A stretch of DNA of 48,108 bases from Parendozoicomonas sp. Alg238-R29 (GCF_947331445.1 NZ_CAMZOG010000029.1:1-48108); one strand, 5' to 3'. Shown: positions 9,229 through 19,528, counted from the stretch's first letter. Notes: generated by a model from the sequence alone, not told the origin. Made by a program: numbers and translations.

Positions 9229-10560
9229 TTATCCCTCTTGCTCAATTCGGGTCAGATTATCCCGGAGAATAGGACCATACTCATATTTGCCAGGGCACAC
9301 ATAAGTACACAGTGCCAGATCCTCTTCATCCAGCTCTAAGGCGCCTAACTGACCAGCGACTTCGATATCACCAACAATCAGGCTACGCAGTAGCTGTGTA
9401 GGCAAAATATCCAAAGGCATGATTTTTTCGTAAGAGCCAACCGGCACCATGGCACGCTCACTACCATTAGTTGTGGTCGTAAACGGAAATACCTTCTTCA
9501 TCAAGCCGGAGAGGTAAGTCGGCATCACGGAATGGCGATTCAAACCTGGCGAGAAGTAATGAAGGAAAGGACGGTCACGACCTTCGGCGAGTACAGACAC
9601 CTGATTATGGTAACGCCCGAGGTAAGCAAAAACGCCATGGGCTGTACGGCCACCCAGAACGGAACCGGATACAACACGGTTCTCGCCATTCTTCAAACCA
9701 TCGGCAGTCATCTCATCGAGGTTTGCACCCAAACGGGTACGAACAATGCGAGGTTTCTCAACCTGAGGACCAGCAATAGACACAACGCGAGCGGGATCGA
9801 TTTGTCCGGTAGTAAAGAGCTTACCGATAGCAATCACATCCTGATAACCCACACTCCACACCATTCGCTCAGCGCCCGCAGGCTCGAGGAAGTGAATATG
9901 AGTGCCCGCGAGACCGGCTGGGTGAGGGCCGGCGAACTCTTCTACCTTGGCAGGGCCTGCAGGGATATCGGCCCCTGGAGCCTTACAAAGGTATACAGCA
10001 CCATCGGTCAGCTGCTTAAGAACAGTCAGGCCGTTTTCAAAGGCCTCTTTCTGCTCAGAGATAACCAGCACAGGATCAACCGCCAATGGATGAGTATCCA
10101 TAGCGGTTACGAAAATAGCGCGGGGGGCAGATCCAGGCGCAGGAACTTTGCTGAATGGTCGGGTGCGAAGTGCCGTCCAGAGCCCTGATTCAACGAGCTG
10201 GTCGGCAACCTGCTTACGTTCAAGGGAACTGAGCTGGTCGGCAGTAAAGCTGCTGAAGGTTACAGTTTCGTCACCTTCAACATCAATCACTACGGACTGT
10301 AGAACACGCTTTTCACCACGGTTCACGGCAGAAACCACACCACTTGCAGGCGCTGTGTATCTGACACCTTCTGTCTTCTTGTCGGTAAATAACAGGTCTC
10401 CAACCCGGACCCGATCTCCAACTGACACCGCCATTGTTGGCTTCATGCCAACATAGTCAGGCCCGACAACAGCGACAGAGCGTATCTGCACACCATCCTC
10501 GATAACCTGCTGCGGCGACCCGGAAATCGGCAAATCCAGGCCCTGTTTAATTTTGATCAT
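9229..10560 (-). CDS. nqrA: Na+-translocating NADH:quinone reductase subunit A
   Basis: NqrA is the soluble, cytoplasm-facing subunit of Na+-NQR, implicated in quinone binding. I chose the ATG at 10560 ([16 protein letters not shown]), which matches the universal N-terminus of the family. An upstream GTG at 10596 would add 12 atypical residues. The resulting 443 aa is a normal length. Typical segments are [15 protein letters not shown] near residue 30, GDLLFTDKK, and the C-terminal [17 protein letters not shown], which resembles the RnfC-type end. It is the first gene of the operon and the promoter must lie in 10561-10858. Confidence 0.97.
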   Translation of the reverse strand: MIKIKQGLDLPISGSPQQVIEDGVQIRSVAVVGPDYVGMKPTMAVSVGDRVRVGDLLFTDKKTEGVRYTAPASGVVSAVNRGEKRVLQSVVIDVEGDETVTFSSFTADQLSSLERKQVADQLVESGLWTALRTRPFSKVPAPGSAPRAIFVTAMDTHPLAVDPVLVISEQKEAFENGLTVLKQLTDGAVYLCKAPGADIPAGPAKVEEFAGPHPAGLAGTHIHFLEPAGAERMVWSVGYQDVIAIGKLFTTGQIDPARVVSIAGPQVEKPRIVRTRLGANLDEMTADGLKNGENRVVSGSVLGGRTAHGVFAYLGRYHNQVSVLAEGRDRPFLHYFSPGLNRHSVMPTYLSGLMKKVFPFTTTTNGSERAMVPVGSYEKIMPLDILPTQLLRSLIVGDIEVAGQLGALELDEEDLALCTYVCPGKYEYGPILRDNLTRIEQEG

Positions 10561-10858
10561 ACGTAATACCCAACCTGGTATATGCAGGAGTTTCACAAAA
10601 ACTGGTGATAACTGGCAAACACTGAACTGTTGTTCTATTTTTCCGCCCGCCTTGGTTTACCAAATTCTCGTGAGTGTTTTGGCAAAAGTCTGGAAACGGT
10701 GTTCAGTGAAAGGGTGACAGATATACGGATAAACCAAGTATCCCAACACCAAGTTTCACCCCCCCATGTATTCCAGCGGCGATTATAATGACCGAAGCGT
10801 CAATATTCCATATGGAATTAAGGGTTTAGAGCTGCAATGACAGGATTCAACAGAATAA
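10561..10858. other. Divergent intergenic region between nqrA and the 617-aa membrane protein gene
   Basis: About 300 bp that must hold the nqr promoter (minus) and the promoter for the rightward gene. A TATAAT hexamer occurs at 10784-10789 on the plus strand, and an overlapping TATAAT can be read on the minus strand, but neither has a convincing -35 partner at normal spacing. A 14-bp palindrome is listed separately. No other gene or RNA is recognisable. Confidence 0.5.
10805..10818. promoter_or_regulatory. 14-bp perfect palindrome, possible operator
   Basis: ATTCCATATGGAAT is its own reverse complement. It lies 41 bp before the start codon at 10859 and about 245 bp from nqrA, so it could control the rightward gene. 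No known regulator site is recognised. Confidence 0.3.
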
Positions 10859-12712
10859 ATGACAGCAAAATTCCAGCTTTACGCGAAAGAACGATTCGGA
10901 CAATTCAAGTGGTTGGCGTGCCTGACCGCTACAATTGCCCTTTCTCTACACGTAGTCAACGCTCCCGCAGACTTTGCCTCATCGTCGTTAGAAGTTGTCG
11001 CAACACCTGAAGAACCAGCACCTAACAAGGAACCTTCTGCCTTAGCAAGTGAGCAGGTCAGCAGGGAAAGAGAAGACGCTGAAACAGAAGACAACGCAGT
11101 TCAGAATTATGAAGAAAACCCTTCTGAAATATTTCTTCAGGAGGCTATGGGCTACCAAGTAGTAGATACAGATGATGGCCCAAAACTTATTTATAACCAA
11201 TCGATGGATCAAACTCTTCAGGGGCGACTGAAACTCAATCCACTTACTGCAACTTACGCTGAACTGGAAATGCAGCATGTGCAGAGAGTTTTTCACGAAT
11301 TCCTCTCTACACAACTGACGCCAGCCCAGCGGAAACTGTTGCAACTTCATTTAATCGATGAACTTACCCAGTCCCCTTTAACTGCAGCAGCCAATATGGC
11401 TAACGAGTTAAACAATGACGACCTATCCCCTGAGAGCACGGCCTTTTTGGCAAAGATCGCCATAACTCTCTATTACTATCGATCTTATATTTACATGCCC
11501 CTTGTGGAGTTTTCTAACCATTCGCTAGACGCTGGCCAGGAAGGGATAATTATTCCCCAGATCATTACCATGACCCAGCACATTTTGAATCAGTACCCAC
11601 AGGCAAAGCCTTTCCTTAATGCCCTGCTTGTTGCTCCGGTTGTCGGCAATCTCGCTTATTACAGCTTGGCTAAAGAGAACACACCCATGGCGCTGGCATC
11701 AGGCAGTTATGCGGCCATGCTGGGGCTTTCTGCCCAGATCTCTGCCGGCATACTCAGCAGACACACATCCTTTAACAGTTACGCTGCCGGCATGTTTGCC
11801 GGCACCTATAGAAACTGGCAGCAAAGCAATTACTGGTCGGTGTTAATGGATGGGCTGTTTACCCTGCATTATGTAAAAAACAAGCGCCCCCTGATCTGGA
11901 CCGCAATGGGTGCCATGCTCCTGTACTCACTAAATATCAAACCGGGCAACACCTCAGCAGCCCAGTTACTTAATCCAAATTTCATGATGCCTATTATTCT
12001 TTCGGCATGCCTGACAGAAGACTGGGGGTCTCGTTTCTTAACCGGTTTTACGCTGTTGTTTAATCAGTATGCGCTCTACGCAACCAGAGACTACTTCCTG
12101 CTGGAGGGTAAAATCACAAGGAGAAACCAACCTTACTGGGGTGGTTTAGTGGGAGCAACAAGCGCGCTGGCATTAACAACCTATATGTACTGGAATGAAT
12201 TCCCAACCATGAAGCAAGCCGTAAGTGGTATTTCTTCATTAACAACCGAACTGGGGGAATGGGTTGGCTACCTGACATTTATGAAGGGCGTTATGCGACC
12301 AGATTGGGAGCGTAGCGGTGTCATCCATTACTTAACAAGAAAATATGTAAGATACTCTCCATTCCAATCTCTTTATCACGGTGAACTCAATGTTGAATCA
12401 GGACATAACTTTGGCAGTCAGGCTGAAGCCATAGAAGGAAACCGGCAATCAATCGCAACCACATTAACCGAGTGGATGAGCACTCTTCTGGGTGTCAGCA
12501 GAACTGATAGGTCAGCCCCGCACACTCCTGAAGTCAATGATGAAGTCAATGAGCTGGAAGCCCTCAATCAGGAATTCACCAACTTAATAAGGGAAACGGA
12601 AAGCAACAGAGAGGAATTATCAACTCCAGAAGATGACGCTGACCCGGAAGAGTCAGCGCCAGATAACGAGTTATCTCAAGAGAATGAATTAACCCTTGGG
12701 GAAGACTCTTGA
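10859..12712 (+). CDS. Unknown 617-aa polytopic membrane protein with acidic tail
   Basis: No family is recognised. An N-terminal hydrophobic stretch (about residues 18-36, KWLACLTATIALSLHVVNAP) could be a signal peptide or anchor. It is followed by an acidic, disordered-looking region (40-95). Residues about 200-460 contain several hydrophobic helices, for example AKIAITLYYYRSYIYMPLV, PFLNALLVAPVVGNLAYYSL and LIWTAMGAMLLYSLN. The C-terminus from about 530 is strongly acidic. The start has no clear ribosome site. An ATG at 10837, better placed after AAGGG, is out of frame. The 3' end overlaps the convergent GAPDH gene by 24 bp. In Pseudomonas an amino-acid permease gene occupies this place between nqrA and gap, so the gene is probably lineage-specific. 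Confidence 0.6.
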   Translation: MTAKFQLYAKERFGQFKWLACLTATIALSLHVVNAPADFASSSLEVVATPEEPAPNKEPSALASEQVSREREDAETEDNAVQNYEENPSEIFLQEAMGYQVVDTDDGPKLIYNQSMDQTLQGRLKLNPLTATYAELEMQHVQRVFHEFLSTQLTPAQRKLLQLHLIDELTQSPLTAAANMANELNNDDLSPESTAFLAKIAITLYYYRSYIYMPLVEFSNHSLDAGQEGIIIPQIITMTQHILNQYPQAKPFLNALLVAPVVGNLAYYSLAKENTPMALASGSYAAMLGLSAQISAGILSRHTSFNSYAAGMFAGTYRNWQQSNYWSVLMDGLFTLHYVKNKRPLIWTAMGAMLLYSLNIKPGNTSAAQLLNPNFMMPIILSACLTEDWGSRFLTGFTLLFNQYALYATRDYFLLEGKITRRNQPYWGGLVGATSALALTTYMYWNEFPTMKQAVSGISSLTTELGEWVGYLTFMKGVMRPDWERSGVIHYLTRKYVRYSPFQSLYHGELNVESGHNFGSQAEAIEGNRQSIATTLTEWMSTLLGVSRTDRSAPHTPEVNDEVNELEALNQEFTNLIRETESNREELSTPEDDADPEESAPDNELSQENELTLGEDS

Positions 12713-14140
12713 GCTGACACCGGCCATCTCATGGATAATGCGGTTAACCTGACAGCTGTAACCAAACTCATTATCGTACCAGACATAGAGAACAGCGCGT
12801 TTGCCATCAACAATGGTGGCTTCGCCATCAACAATGCCGGTATAACGGGAGCCAACAAAATCGCTGGAAACAACCTCAGCAGAATTCACATAATCAATCT
12901 GCTTTTGCAGATCGGAGTGCAGAGAACTCCAGCGGAGGTAATCATTCAACGATTCAACATCTGTTTCTGTTTTCAGATTCAGGTTCAGAATCGCCATAGA
13001 CACATTCGGTGTTGGTACCCGGATAGCGTTACCAGTCAGCTTACCTTTCAGCTCTGGCAAGGCTTTGGCTACCGCCTTGGCGGCTCCAGTTTCTGTGATA
13101 ACCATATTCAGAGCAGCACTGCGACCACGGCGACTGCCCTTGTGGTAGTTATCAATCAGGTTTTGGTCGTTGGTGTAAGCGTGAACAGTTTCCACGTGAC
13201 CATTATCAATGCCGTATTTGTCCATCAGGGCTTTCAGCACAGGAGTGATGGCATTGGTGGTACAGGATGCAGCGGAGAGAATACGATCATCCGTGCTAAC
13301 CATATCGCTGTTTACGCCGTAAACAATGTTTTTGATATCACCCTTACCAGGTGCTGTCAGCAGCACCCGGGATGCACCTGGAGATTTCAGATGCAGGCCC
13401 AGACCTTCTTCATCACGCCACATACCTGTGTTATCAACAATAATCGCGTTTTTAATGCCGTAGGCTGTGTAATCGACGCTGTCTGGAGAAGAGGCGTAAA
13501 TCACTTGTATACGAACACCATTGGCAACGATACAGTTGTTTTCTTCATCAATGGTCAAGGTTCCTTTAAAGGAGCCATGAACAGAATCACGACGCAGCAG
13601 GCTGGCGCGCTTCTGCAAATCATTAGCGGCACCACCTTTGCGGACAACAATGGCCCGCAGGTTCAAGCCTTCACCGCCACCGGAACGCTCAATTAGCAGG
13701 CGGGCCATCAAACGGCCAATACGACCAAAGCCATACAGAACGACATCCTGCCCTTCACTACGCTCTCCAGAGCGACCGCCAATGACTTCTTTCAGTTCTT
13801 CTTTCAGGAAATCATCCAACTCAGCAATTTTATCCTGACGGCGGAACTTCATGGCCAGTTTGCCGATATCGATACGGCATTCCGCCAGATTCAAGCCTGA
13901 AAGCTGTTCGAGAACCGCGTGAGTATCGCGGATTGCAAGTTCACTCCCTTCCATCTGCCGAACGAATCGATGGGCTTTAATAATATCAATCACAGAACGA
14001 TTGATCAGTGGGCGACCATAAACCGAAGTCACCACATGATTTTCGCGATAAAGCCGACCAACCATGGGAATCATGGCTTCAGTCAGAGCTTCACGCTCGA
14101 TCCATTCATTACGGGTTTCTCTGGTGGTATCGGAAGTCAC
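12689..14140 (-). CDS. Glyceraldehyde-3-phosphate dehydrogenase, long form
   Basis: The protein oxidises glyceraldehyde-3-phosphate with NAD(P)+, or acts in the reverse gluconeogenic direction. At 483 aa it is longer than the roughly 335-aa classical enzyme because of an extra N-terminal helical region (about 1-130). The Rossmann motif is GFGRIGRLMARL at 137-148. The catalytic Cys is C293 in SCTTNAIT and the catalytic His is H320 in VETVHAYTNDQ. The substrate-binding region is GAAKAVAKALPELKGKLTG. This long type next to mfd is also found in Pseudomonas (PA3001-like position). Start: GTG at 14140 after AGGTG. It is convergent with, and overlaps, the 617-aa gene. Confidence 0.92.
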   Translation of the reverse strand: MTSDTTRETRNEWIEREALTEAMIPMVGRLYRENHVVTSVYGRPLINRSVIDIIKAHRFVRQMEGSELAIRDTHAVLEQLSGLNLAECRIDIGKLAMKFRRQDKIAELDDFLKEELKEVIGGRSGERSEGQDVVLYGFGRIGRLMARLLIERSGGGEGLNLRAIVVRKGGAANDLQKRASLLRRDSVHGSFKGTLTIDEENNCIVANGVRIQVIYASSPDSVDYTAYGIKNAIIVDNTGMWRDEEGLGLHLKSPGASRVLLTAPGKGDIKNIVYGVNSDMVSTDDRILSAASCTTNAITPVLKALMDKYGIDNGHVETVHAYTNDQNLIDNYHKGSRRGRSAALNMVITETGAAKAVAKALPELKGKLTGNAIRVPTPNVSMAILNLNLKTETDVESLNDYLRWSSLHSDLQKQIDYVNSAEVVSSDFVGSRYTGIVDGEATIVDGKRAVLYVWYDNEFGYSCQVNRIIHEMAGVSSRVFPKG

Positions 14141-14501
14141 GACGGGTTCACCTGCCTTTGAATTGCTGCTTCACTCTTTGTTGTCCCGGTGGTGGCAGTA
14201 TTTTTATCGTGAAAGCGCCCATGTATTTCCTACTGAGCACTTTCGGCTCATGGTTACTTTATCTCCATAAACACCCATGAAACCTGCACTAAACCCACCG
14301 GTTTTGTGTGCGGCCATTATCCAGATCACTTCGGCTTTCCGCAACCCAAACCGTTCATTGATGTTTGTTTTTGTTGGATTTGTGTTTGTTTTTATACTAC
14401 TGCCAGCCAACACCCTCCTTCCTGCTCCTGCGAAGCTGGAGTAATCCTTCGACACACCTTAAAATTCCAGCCTTTCCTCATGACCAGAAAACAGGAAGTT
14501 C
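14141..14501. other. Divergent promoter region between GAPDH and mfd
   Basis: About 360 bp without a supportable gene. It separates leftward GAPDH from rightward mfd and contains a T-rich tract with a possible mfd promoter (listed separately). Short open frames here lack ribosome sites and family resemblance. Confidence 0.5.
14371..14398 (+). promoter_or_regulatory. Possible sigma-70 promoter for mfd
   Basis: TTGTTG at 14371-14376 and TATACT at 14393-14398 are separated by 16 bp, about 100 bp before the mfd start codon. The -10 is good and the -35 matches only partly. It lies in a T-rich tract, so chance is possible. Confidence 0.4.
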
Positions 14502-17500
14502 ATGATCCTGACTGACTTTGCGTTACCAGAACGACCAGCGGACAGGCGTTACTGGGGTCAAGCCACCGGTGCTGCCGGTGCCTGCGCAATCTCCGACATT
14601 GCTCGCAAGAATCAGGGATTAACCCTGATCATTACTTCAAATACTGAAAATGCTGATCGACTGCAGAGGGAGTTAGGGTTCTTTCTGGATACTGAGGGTC
14701 AGGGTAAAGACATTGAACTTCTGCACTTCCCAGACTGGGAAACCCTGCCCTACGATACGTTTTCACCCCACAGGGATATTATTTCCCGACGGTTGAAAAC
14801 TCTTTTCCGCTTGCCTGCGGTTAAACAGTCTGTCTTGATCGTGCCGGTTACCACCCTGCTCCACAGACTGCCACCCCGCCAATGGCTGCAGGGCAACAGC
14901 CTGATGATCAGCAAGGGAGACATATTCGATCGGGAACAGTATCGCCTGAATCTCGAAACCGCAGGCTACAGCCATGTCGATACTGTTTTAACCCATGGCG
15001 AGTATGCTTTAAGAGGTTCAATACTCGACATTTTCCCAATGGGTAGTGACCAGCCCTATCGTATTGACCTGTTTGATGATGAAGTCGATACACTGAAAAC
15101 CTTCGACCCGGAAACCCAGCGGTCTCTGGAAGACATTAATAGTATTCAGCTACTGCCGGCTCACGAATTCCCTCTGAACAAAAGTGCGCAGAACCGGTTT
15201 CGTGCTGCATATCGTGATGCTTTTGATGTCGATTATCGCGCCTGCCCCATGTATACCGATATGGGCGAAGGCATTCCCTCGCCAGGCATTGAATACTTTC
15301 TGGATCTTTTCTTCGAGGAAACAGAATCCCTGTTTGATCATCTACCCCGAAAAACTCTGGTGGTGACAGATGACAATATACAAAACGCTGTTCAGCAGTT
15401 TATTGCCGAAACCGACAGCCGTTATGAAAATCACCGGGTAAATCCTGAGCGTCCCCTGCTTGCTCCGGCAAAAGTTTTTCTAAACGAGAACGAACTGTTT
15501 GGGCACCTGCTGGAATACCCTCGAATAACTCTGACCGAAGAAGCTCAGCTACAAAAGGCAGGGAAAGAAAATATCCCTGTGCGCCCAACTCCTGAGCTGG
15601 CAGCAGAACCACGTAAAGAACAACCATTGCAAAACCTGCTGAATTTTCTGGAAGGCAACAGCAGAGTGTTGTTTACCGCAGAGTCAGCCGGTCGCCGCGA
15701 AAACCTGCTGGATCTTCTTGCCAAGGCCGGCATCAAGCCTGAACAGGTGGATAACTGGCAAAGTTTTGTTCAGGGCTCAGCCCCTATCGCTATCACCACT
15801 GCACCTTTGGATAATCCACTCTGGTTTGTTGATCCAGATATTGCCCTGATCAGCGAAAGCCAGCTATTGGGCGGTCAGGTAATGCAGCGCCGTCTGCGCA
15901 AAGGCGCGACGGATCATACCGACCAGCTTGTTCGCAATCTCAGCGAACTGCGGGAAGGTGCACCTGTTGTTCATATTGATCATGGCATTGGTCGTTATAA
16001 AGGCTTGATGACCCTTGAAGTTGATAGTCAAACTCAGGAGTTTCTTCAACTGGAATATGCGGACGAAGCCAAGCTTTATGTTCCGGTAGCTTCACTTCAC
16101 CTGATTGCCCGTTACACAGGAACCGATGACGAACTGGCTCCCATGAGCCGACTGGGTAGCGAACAATGGACCAAAGCTCGTCGTAAAGCGGCAGAAAAAG
16201 CCCGGGACAGTGCAGCGGAATTGCTGGATATTTATGCCCGCCGTGAAGCCCGGAAGGGTTTTGCCTTTAGCTCTCCGGAATCGGATTACGACACGTTCTG
16301 TTCAGCCTTTCCCTTTGAAACCACTCCGGATCAACAAACGGCTATTAACTCTGTGATTGCTGATATGACAGCACCACAACCGATGGATCGACTAGTGTGC
16401 GGTGATGTTGGCTTTGGTAAAACCGAAGTAGCCATGAGGGCCGCTTTTCTGGCTGTGCATAGCGGCAAACAAGTTGCCATTCTTGTTCCTACAACATTGC
16501 TCGCCCAGCAACACTACGAAAGTTTCCGAGATCGTTTTGCTGACTGGCCGGTGACAACAGAGGTGATTTCCCGCTTCAAATCAGCCAAGCAAATTACTGA
16601 AATGAAAGACAAACTGGTAACGGGGCAGATCGATATTATTATCGGTACCCATAAACTGCTACAGCCGGATATTCATTTCAAAAATCTAGGCCTGCTTATC
16701 ATCGATGAAGAGCATCGCTTCGGTGTGCGCCATAAGGATCGCCTGAAATCATTGCGTTCCGAAGTTGATATTCTCACTCTGACAGCCACGCCGATTCCAC
16801 GAACCCTGAACATGTCCATGTCCGGCATTCGAGATCTGTCAATTATTGCAACCCCTCCCGCGCTGCGGCTGTCGGTAAAAACTTTTGTCCGCCAGTCTGA
16901 CGAGCTACTGATTAAAGAGGCGATTCTGCGTGAATTAATGCGTGGCGGGCAGGTGTACTACCTGCATAATGAAGTCAAAACCATCGAAAAGGTAGCCAGT
17001 GATTTAGCAGAGATGATTCCGGAAGCCCGTATTGGTATAGGCCACGGCCAGATGCGTGAGCGGGAACTGGAATCAGTGATGCAGGACTTCTACCACAAAC
17101 GCCACAATGTTCTGGTGTGCACCACCATTATTGAAACCGGTATCGATATACCCAGTGCCAACACCATTATTATTGACCGTGCCGACAAGTTTGGTCTGGC
17201 TCAGCTTCACCAGCTACGTGGGCGAGTTGGCCGCTCCCATCACCAGGCCTATGCTTACCTGCTTACACCGCCACCAAGAAGCATCACCAAAGATGCTCAA
17301 AAACGATTGGAAGCCATTGAACAAGCTCATGATCTTGGCGCTGGGTTTACCCTGGCAACCCACGACCTTGAAATCCGTGGAGCTGGTGAGCTTCTTGGGG
17401 AAGGACAGTCTGGCCAGATTCAAAGCGTGGGCTTCACCCTGTTTATGGAAATGCTGGAACGAGCTGTCGAATCTATTAAGTCCGGTAAAACCCCAGATAT

Positions 17501-17951
17501 TGATCGCCCCCTCGCCCACGGCACAGAGATCAATCTTAGAGCTCCAGCGTTGATTCCAGATGACTATATGCCGGATGTTCATACCCGATTAGTCATGTAT
17601 AAGCGTATAGCATCTGCTGCAAACGAAGAGACTTTAAGAGATCTCCAGATCGAGCTGATTGATCGGTTTGGCCTATTGCCAGCGCCTGTGAAACAATTGT
17701 TCCGTCAAACCAGCCTTCGTCATCGTGCCGAGGCCTTTGGCATTGAACGTATTGATATCGGTGCCCGTGGCGGCCGGGTGGATTTCAACTCCGCTCCAAA
17801 TATTGACCCTATGAAAATTGTTTTACTGGTTCAACAGCAATCTCACTTGTGGAGACTGGAAGGTTCTTCCACCTTGAGATTGCTTGAAGGGTCAGAAAAG
17901 GTTGAGGAGCGCTTCAAGATCACTCAGAATCTTCTGGACAGACTGGCCTGA
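14502..17951 (+). CDS. mfd: Transcription-repair coupling factor Mfd
   Basis: Mfd removes RNA polymerase stalled at DNA lesions and recruits UvrA. The 1149-aa length equals the usual size. The N-terminal UvrB-like region includes the damage-factor segment FPDWETLPYDTFSPH. A CarD/RID-type domain at about 475-560 (GAPVVHIDHGIGRYKGL) binds RNA polymerase. The helicase core has Walker A GDVGFGKT at 634-641, DEEH at 735-738 and TATPIPRTLNMSM. The translocation motif region includes RGRVGRSHHQAYAYLL. The C-terminal TRCF domain ends DRLA. Start: ATG at 14502 with an AGGAAG ribosome site 5 bases upstream. The stop overlaps the csiV start (TGATG). Confidence 0.98.
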   Translation: MILTDFALPERPADRRYWGQATGAAGACAISDIARKNQGLTLIITSNTENADRLQRELGFFLDTEGQGKDIELLHFPDWETLPYDTFSPHRDIISRRLKTLFRLPAVKQSVLIVPVTTLLHRLPPRQWLQGNSLMISKGDIFDREQYRLNLETAGYSHVDTVLTHGEYALRGSILDIFPMGSDQPYRIDLFDDEVDTLKTFDPETQRSLEDINSIQLLPAHEFPLNKSAQNRFRAAYRDAFDVDYRACPMYTDMGEGIPSPGIEYFLDLFFEETESLFDHLPRKTLVVTDDNIQNAVQQFIAETDSRYENHRVNPERPLLAPAKVFLNENELFGHLLEYPRITLTEEAQLQKAGKENIPVRPTPELAAEPRKEQPLQNLLNFLEGNSRVLFTAESAGRRENLLDLLAKAGIKPEQVDNWQSFVQGSAPIAITTAPLDNPLWFVDPDIALISESQLLGGQVMQRRLRKGATDHTDQLVRNLSELREGAPVVHIDHGIGRYKGLMTLEVDSQTQEFLQLEYADEAKLYVPVASLHLIARYTGTDDELAPMSRLGSEQWTKARRKAAEKARDSAAELLDIYARREARKGFAFSSPESDYDTFCSAFPFETTPDQQTAINSVIADMTAPQPMDRLVCGDVGFGKTEVAMRAAFLAVHSGKQVAILVPTTLLAQQHYESFRDRFADWPVTTEVISRFKSAKQITEMKDKLVTGQIDIIIGTHKLLQPDIHFKNLGLLIIDEEHRFGVRHKDRLKSLRSEVDILTLTATPIPRTLNMSMSGIRDLSIIATPPALRLSVKTFVRQSDELLIKEAILRELMRGGQVYYLHNEVKTIEKVASDLAEMIPEARIGIGHGQMRERELESVMQDFYHKRHNVLVCTTIIETGIDIPSANTIIIDRADKFGLAQLHQLRGRVGRSHHQAYAYLLTPPPRSITKDAQKRLEAIEQAHDLGAGFTLATHDLEIRGAGELLGEGQSGQIQSVGFTLFMEMLERAVESIKSGKTPDIDRPLAHGTEINLRAPALIPDDYMPDVHTRLVMYKRIASAANEETLRDLQIELIDRFGLLPAPVKQLFRQTSLRHRAEAFGIERIDIGARGGRVDFNSAPNIDPMKIVLLVQQQSHLWRLEGSSTLRLLEGSEKVEERFKITQNLLDRLA

Positions 17952-19036
17952 TGCAAGGTGTAACTTCATTGAAGAGAAATAAATTCAGGAAAACGTGGCT
18001 GTATTGCGGGCTCATGGCAGCACTATCGCCAATGCTACAGGCTCAGGAAGAAGTCGCCATCATCGATGCTGAAATACAGGAAAAGCCTTCCTGGTATCAG
18101 TTCGATGTACTCGTATTTCGCCAAAAAAGTCAACAGGATCAGGAAAAGCTGCCTCCCGCGACGCCCCACAACCTGCCTCTGGATAGCGTGGTTCTTTACA
18201 ACGAAAAGCAACTGACTATACCAGCCGCTTTTCTTCCACAACCAACACCTCCAGAGGTGCTGATTCCAGAACCAGCCGTAGCAGGTTTGACTAACGACGA
18301 CGCGACATTAGCTGTACCAGATGACTATCTGGGTCAACCGGTTCCTGCTGCGGCTCCTGTTTTGCAGTCGGAACACCTACCCTCTCTAGAACCAGTTGAA
18401 CCTATTACTGATAGAAAGCCAGATCTGAATCAGGATGCTTTTGTCCTTCTACCGAAGGATCAATCCCAACTGGGTAAGGCAGCAGGAATACTGCGTCGCT
18501 CCAGAGACTACCGGCCACTTTGGCAAAGCAGCTGGCGGATGCCTCTTGTTAAGGAAGGTGAGCCTGTCTCTATTTATATCGCAGCAGGTCAACAGTCTGG
18601 CAGCAGTCGAGAGATTGAAGGTGTTTTACAACTCTCTTTGAAACGCTTTGTTCATGCGGATACTGAACTATGGGTGAATACACTTAATCCGGTTCGTCCA
18701 ATGACGCAGATCCTTGCCGGCGCTCCATTCCTGGTTTCTCCGTTCAAACAACCAGAAATAACTGACATTGTTTTACCTGGCCCTCTTCAGGCTAAGGTTG
18801 AAGTTAAACCACAACAGTTACTCTGGCCTGAAAACATTTTAAACTATTCGGCAAGTATGCCCCTGAAATCCAGCAAACGGCTGACACCGGGCAAGTTAGT
18901 TTATATAGATAGTCCGCAGGCAGGGTTGCTGATCAGAGTTACGCCATGGGAAAAGCCAGAACTAGAAGAAGTGATTACAGCGGAGCTCGAAGAACTTTCC
19001 GGAAGTGAAGAAGCAGCCCCCGTAACTGTTAACTGA
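17951..19036 (+). CDS. csiV: CsiV family protein (periplasmic, peptidoglycan-linked)
   Basis: CsiV is a periplasmic protein reported in Shewanella to support peptidoglycan synthesis through LpoA/PBP1A. The gene starts inside the mfd stop codon (TGATG), so it is translationally coupled to mfd, as in many gammaproteobacteria. An N-terminal signal peptide (hydrophobic WLYCGLMAALSPMLQAQ, cleavage probably after AQA/AQ near residue 32) is followed by the family hallmark WYQFDVLVFRQ. A proline-rich, low-complexity linker covers about 65-155. The conserved C-terminal half contains LRRSRDYRPLWQSSWRMP and LRLSLKRF-like segments. The 3' end overlaps the convergent RsbW-like gene by 8 bp. Confidence 0.85.
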   Translation: MQGVTSLKRNKFRKTWLYCGLMAALSPMLQAQEEVAIIDAEIQEKPSWYQFDVLVFRQKSQQDQEKLPPATPHNLPLDSVVLYNEKQLTIPAAFLPQPTPPEVLIPEPAVAGLTNDDATLAVPDDYLGQPVPAAAPVLQSEHLPSLEPVEPITDRKPDLNQDAFVLLPKDQSQLGKAAGILRRSRDYRPLWQSSWRMPLVKEGEPVSIYIAAGQQSGSSREIEGVLQLSLKRFVHADTELWVNTLNPVRPMTQILAGAPFLVSPFKQPEITDIVLPGPLQAKVEVKPQQLLWPENILNYSASMPLKSSKRLTPGKLVYIDSPQAGLLIRVTPWEKPELEEVITAELEELSGSEEAAPVTVN

Positions 19037-19514
19037 GCTGCCTGATCATATGAAATGCATTACCATCATCACTGGTCTCGTAGCGAATGGCATCCATCAA
19101 CTGATCGACAATAGGTAAGCCTCTTCCGGATACCGCCCAGGTATCCGGATCAGTAGGATCCGGAACCTGTACGCCCTGCACTTCACCCAATGCAGGCATA
19201 GCCTTCCCCTGATCCTTCACAACAATTTCAAGAGCCTTGCCCGGCTCAACAAACACATCCACATTCACCAGGCTGCCGCTGCAACCGCCGTAGGCATGCT
19301 CAATAGCGTTATTCACCACTTCAACCACACACAACTCAATACGGTTAATATCTTCCGCAGAAAGCCCGGTCATGGCACATACGCCCCGGATGGCCATAGC
19401 AACCAGCACTGTGTCTTCTATCTGACTATTGATGCTGAGGGAAAGGCATTGCCCCTTGGCGCCAGTCGGTGTCGAACCACCCTTCCGGGGTTGCTTATCT
19501 GTAGATTCTTTCAC
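19029..19514 (-). CDS. RsbW-like anti-sigma factor / serine protein kinase
   Basis: A 161-aa GHKL (HATPase) protein. Its N-box is ELCVVEVVNNAIEHAY (about 85-100), the G1 box is VKDQGKAM and the G2 box is GRGLPIVDQLMDAIRY. This is the arrangement of RsbW/SpoIIAB-type kinases, which phosphorylate a STAS antagonist and bind a sigma factor or other partner. Start: GTG at 19514 after a very good GAGGAGG. It is the third gene of a leftward operon, 14 bp after the STAS gene. The first ~20 residues are basic and disordered-looking. Confidence 0.9.
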   Translation of the reverse strand: MKESTDKQPRKGGSTPTGAKGQCLSLSINSQIEDTVLVAMAIRGVCAMTGLSAEDINRIELCVVEVVNNAIEHAYGGCSGSLVNVDVFVEPGKALEIVVKDQGKAMPALGEVQGVQVPDPTDPDTWAVSGRGLPIVDQLMDAIRYETSDDGNAFHMIRQLS

Positions 19515-19528
19515 CCCGGCCTCCTCTA

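Noticed and set aside
10781-10790. A TATAAT hexamer as the promoter of the 617-aa gene or of nqr
   Set aside because: No acceptable -35 hexamer lies 16-18 bp away on either strand.
12731-13696. A 321-codon plus-strand frame opposite the GAPDH gene
   Set aside because: Antisense shadow; the coding evidence (SCTTN, GFGRIGR) is on the minus strand.
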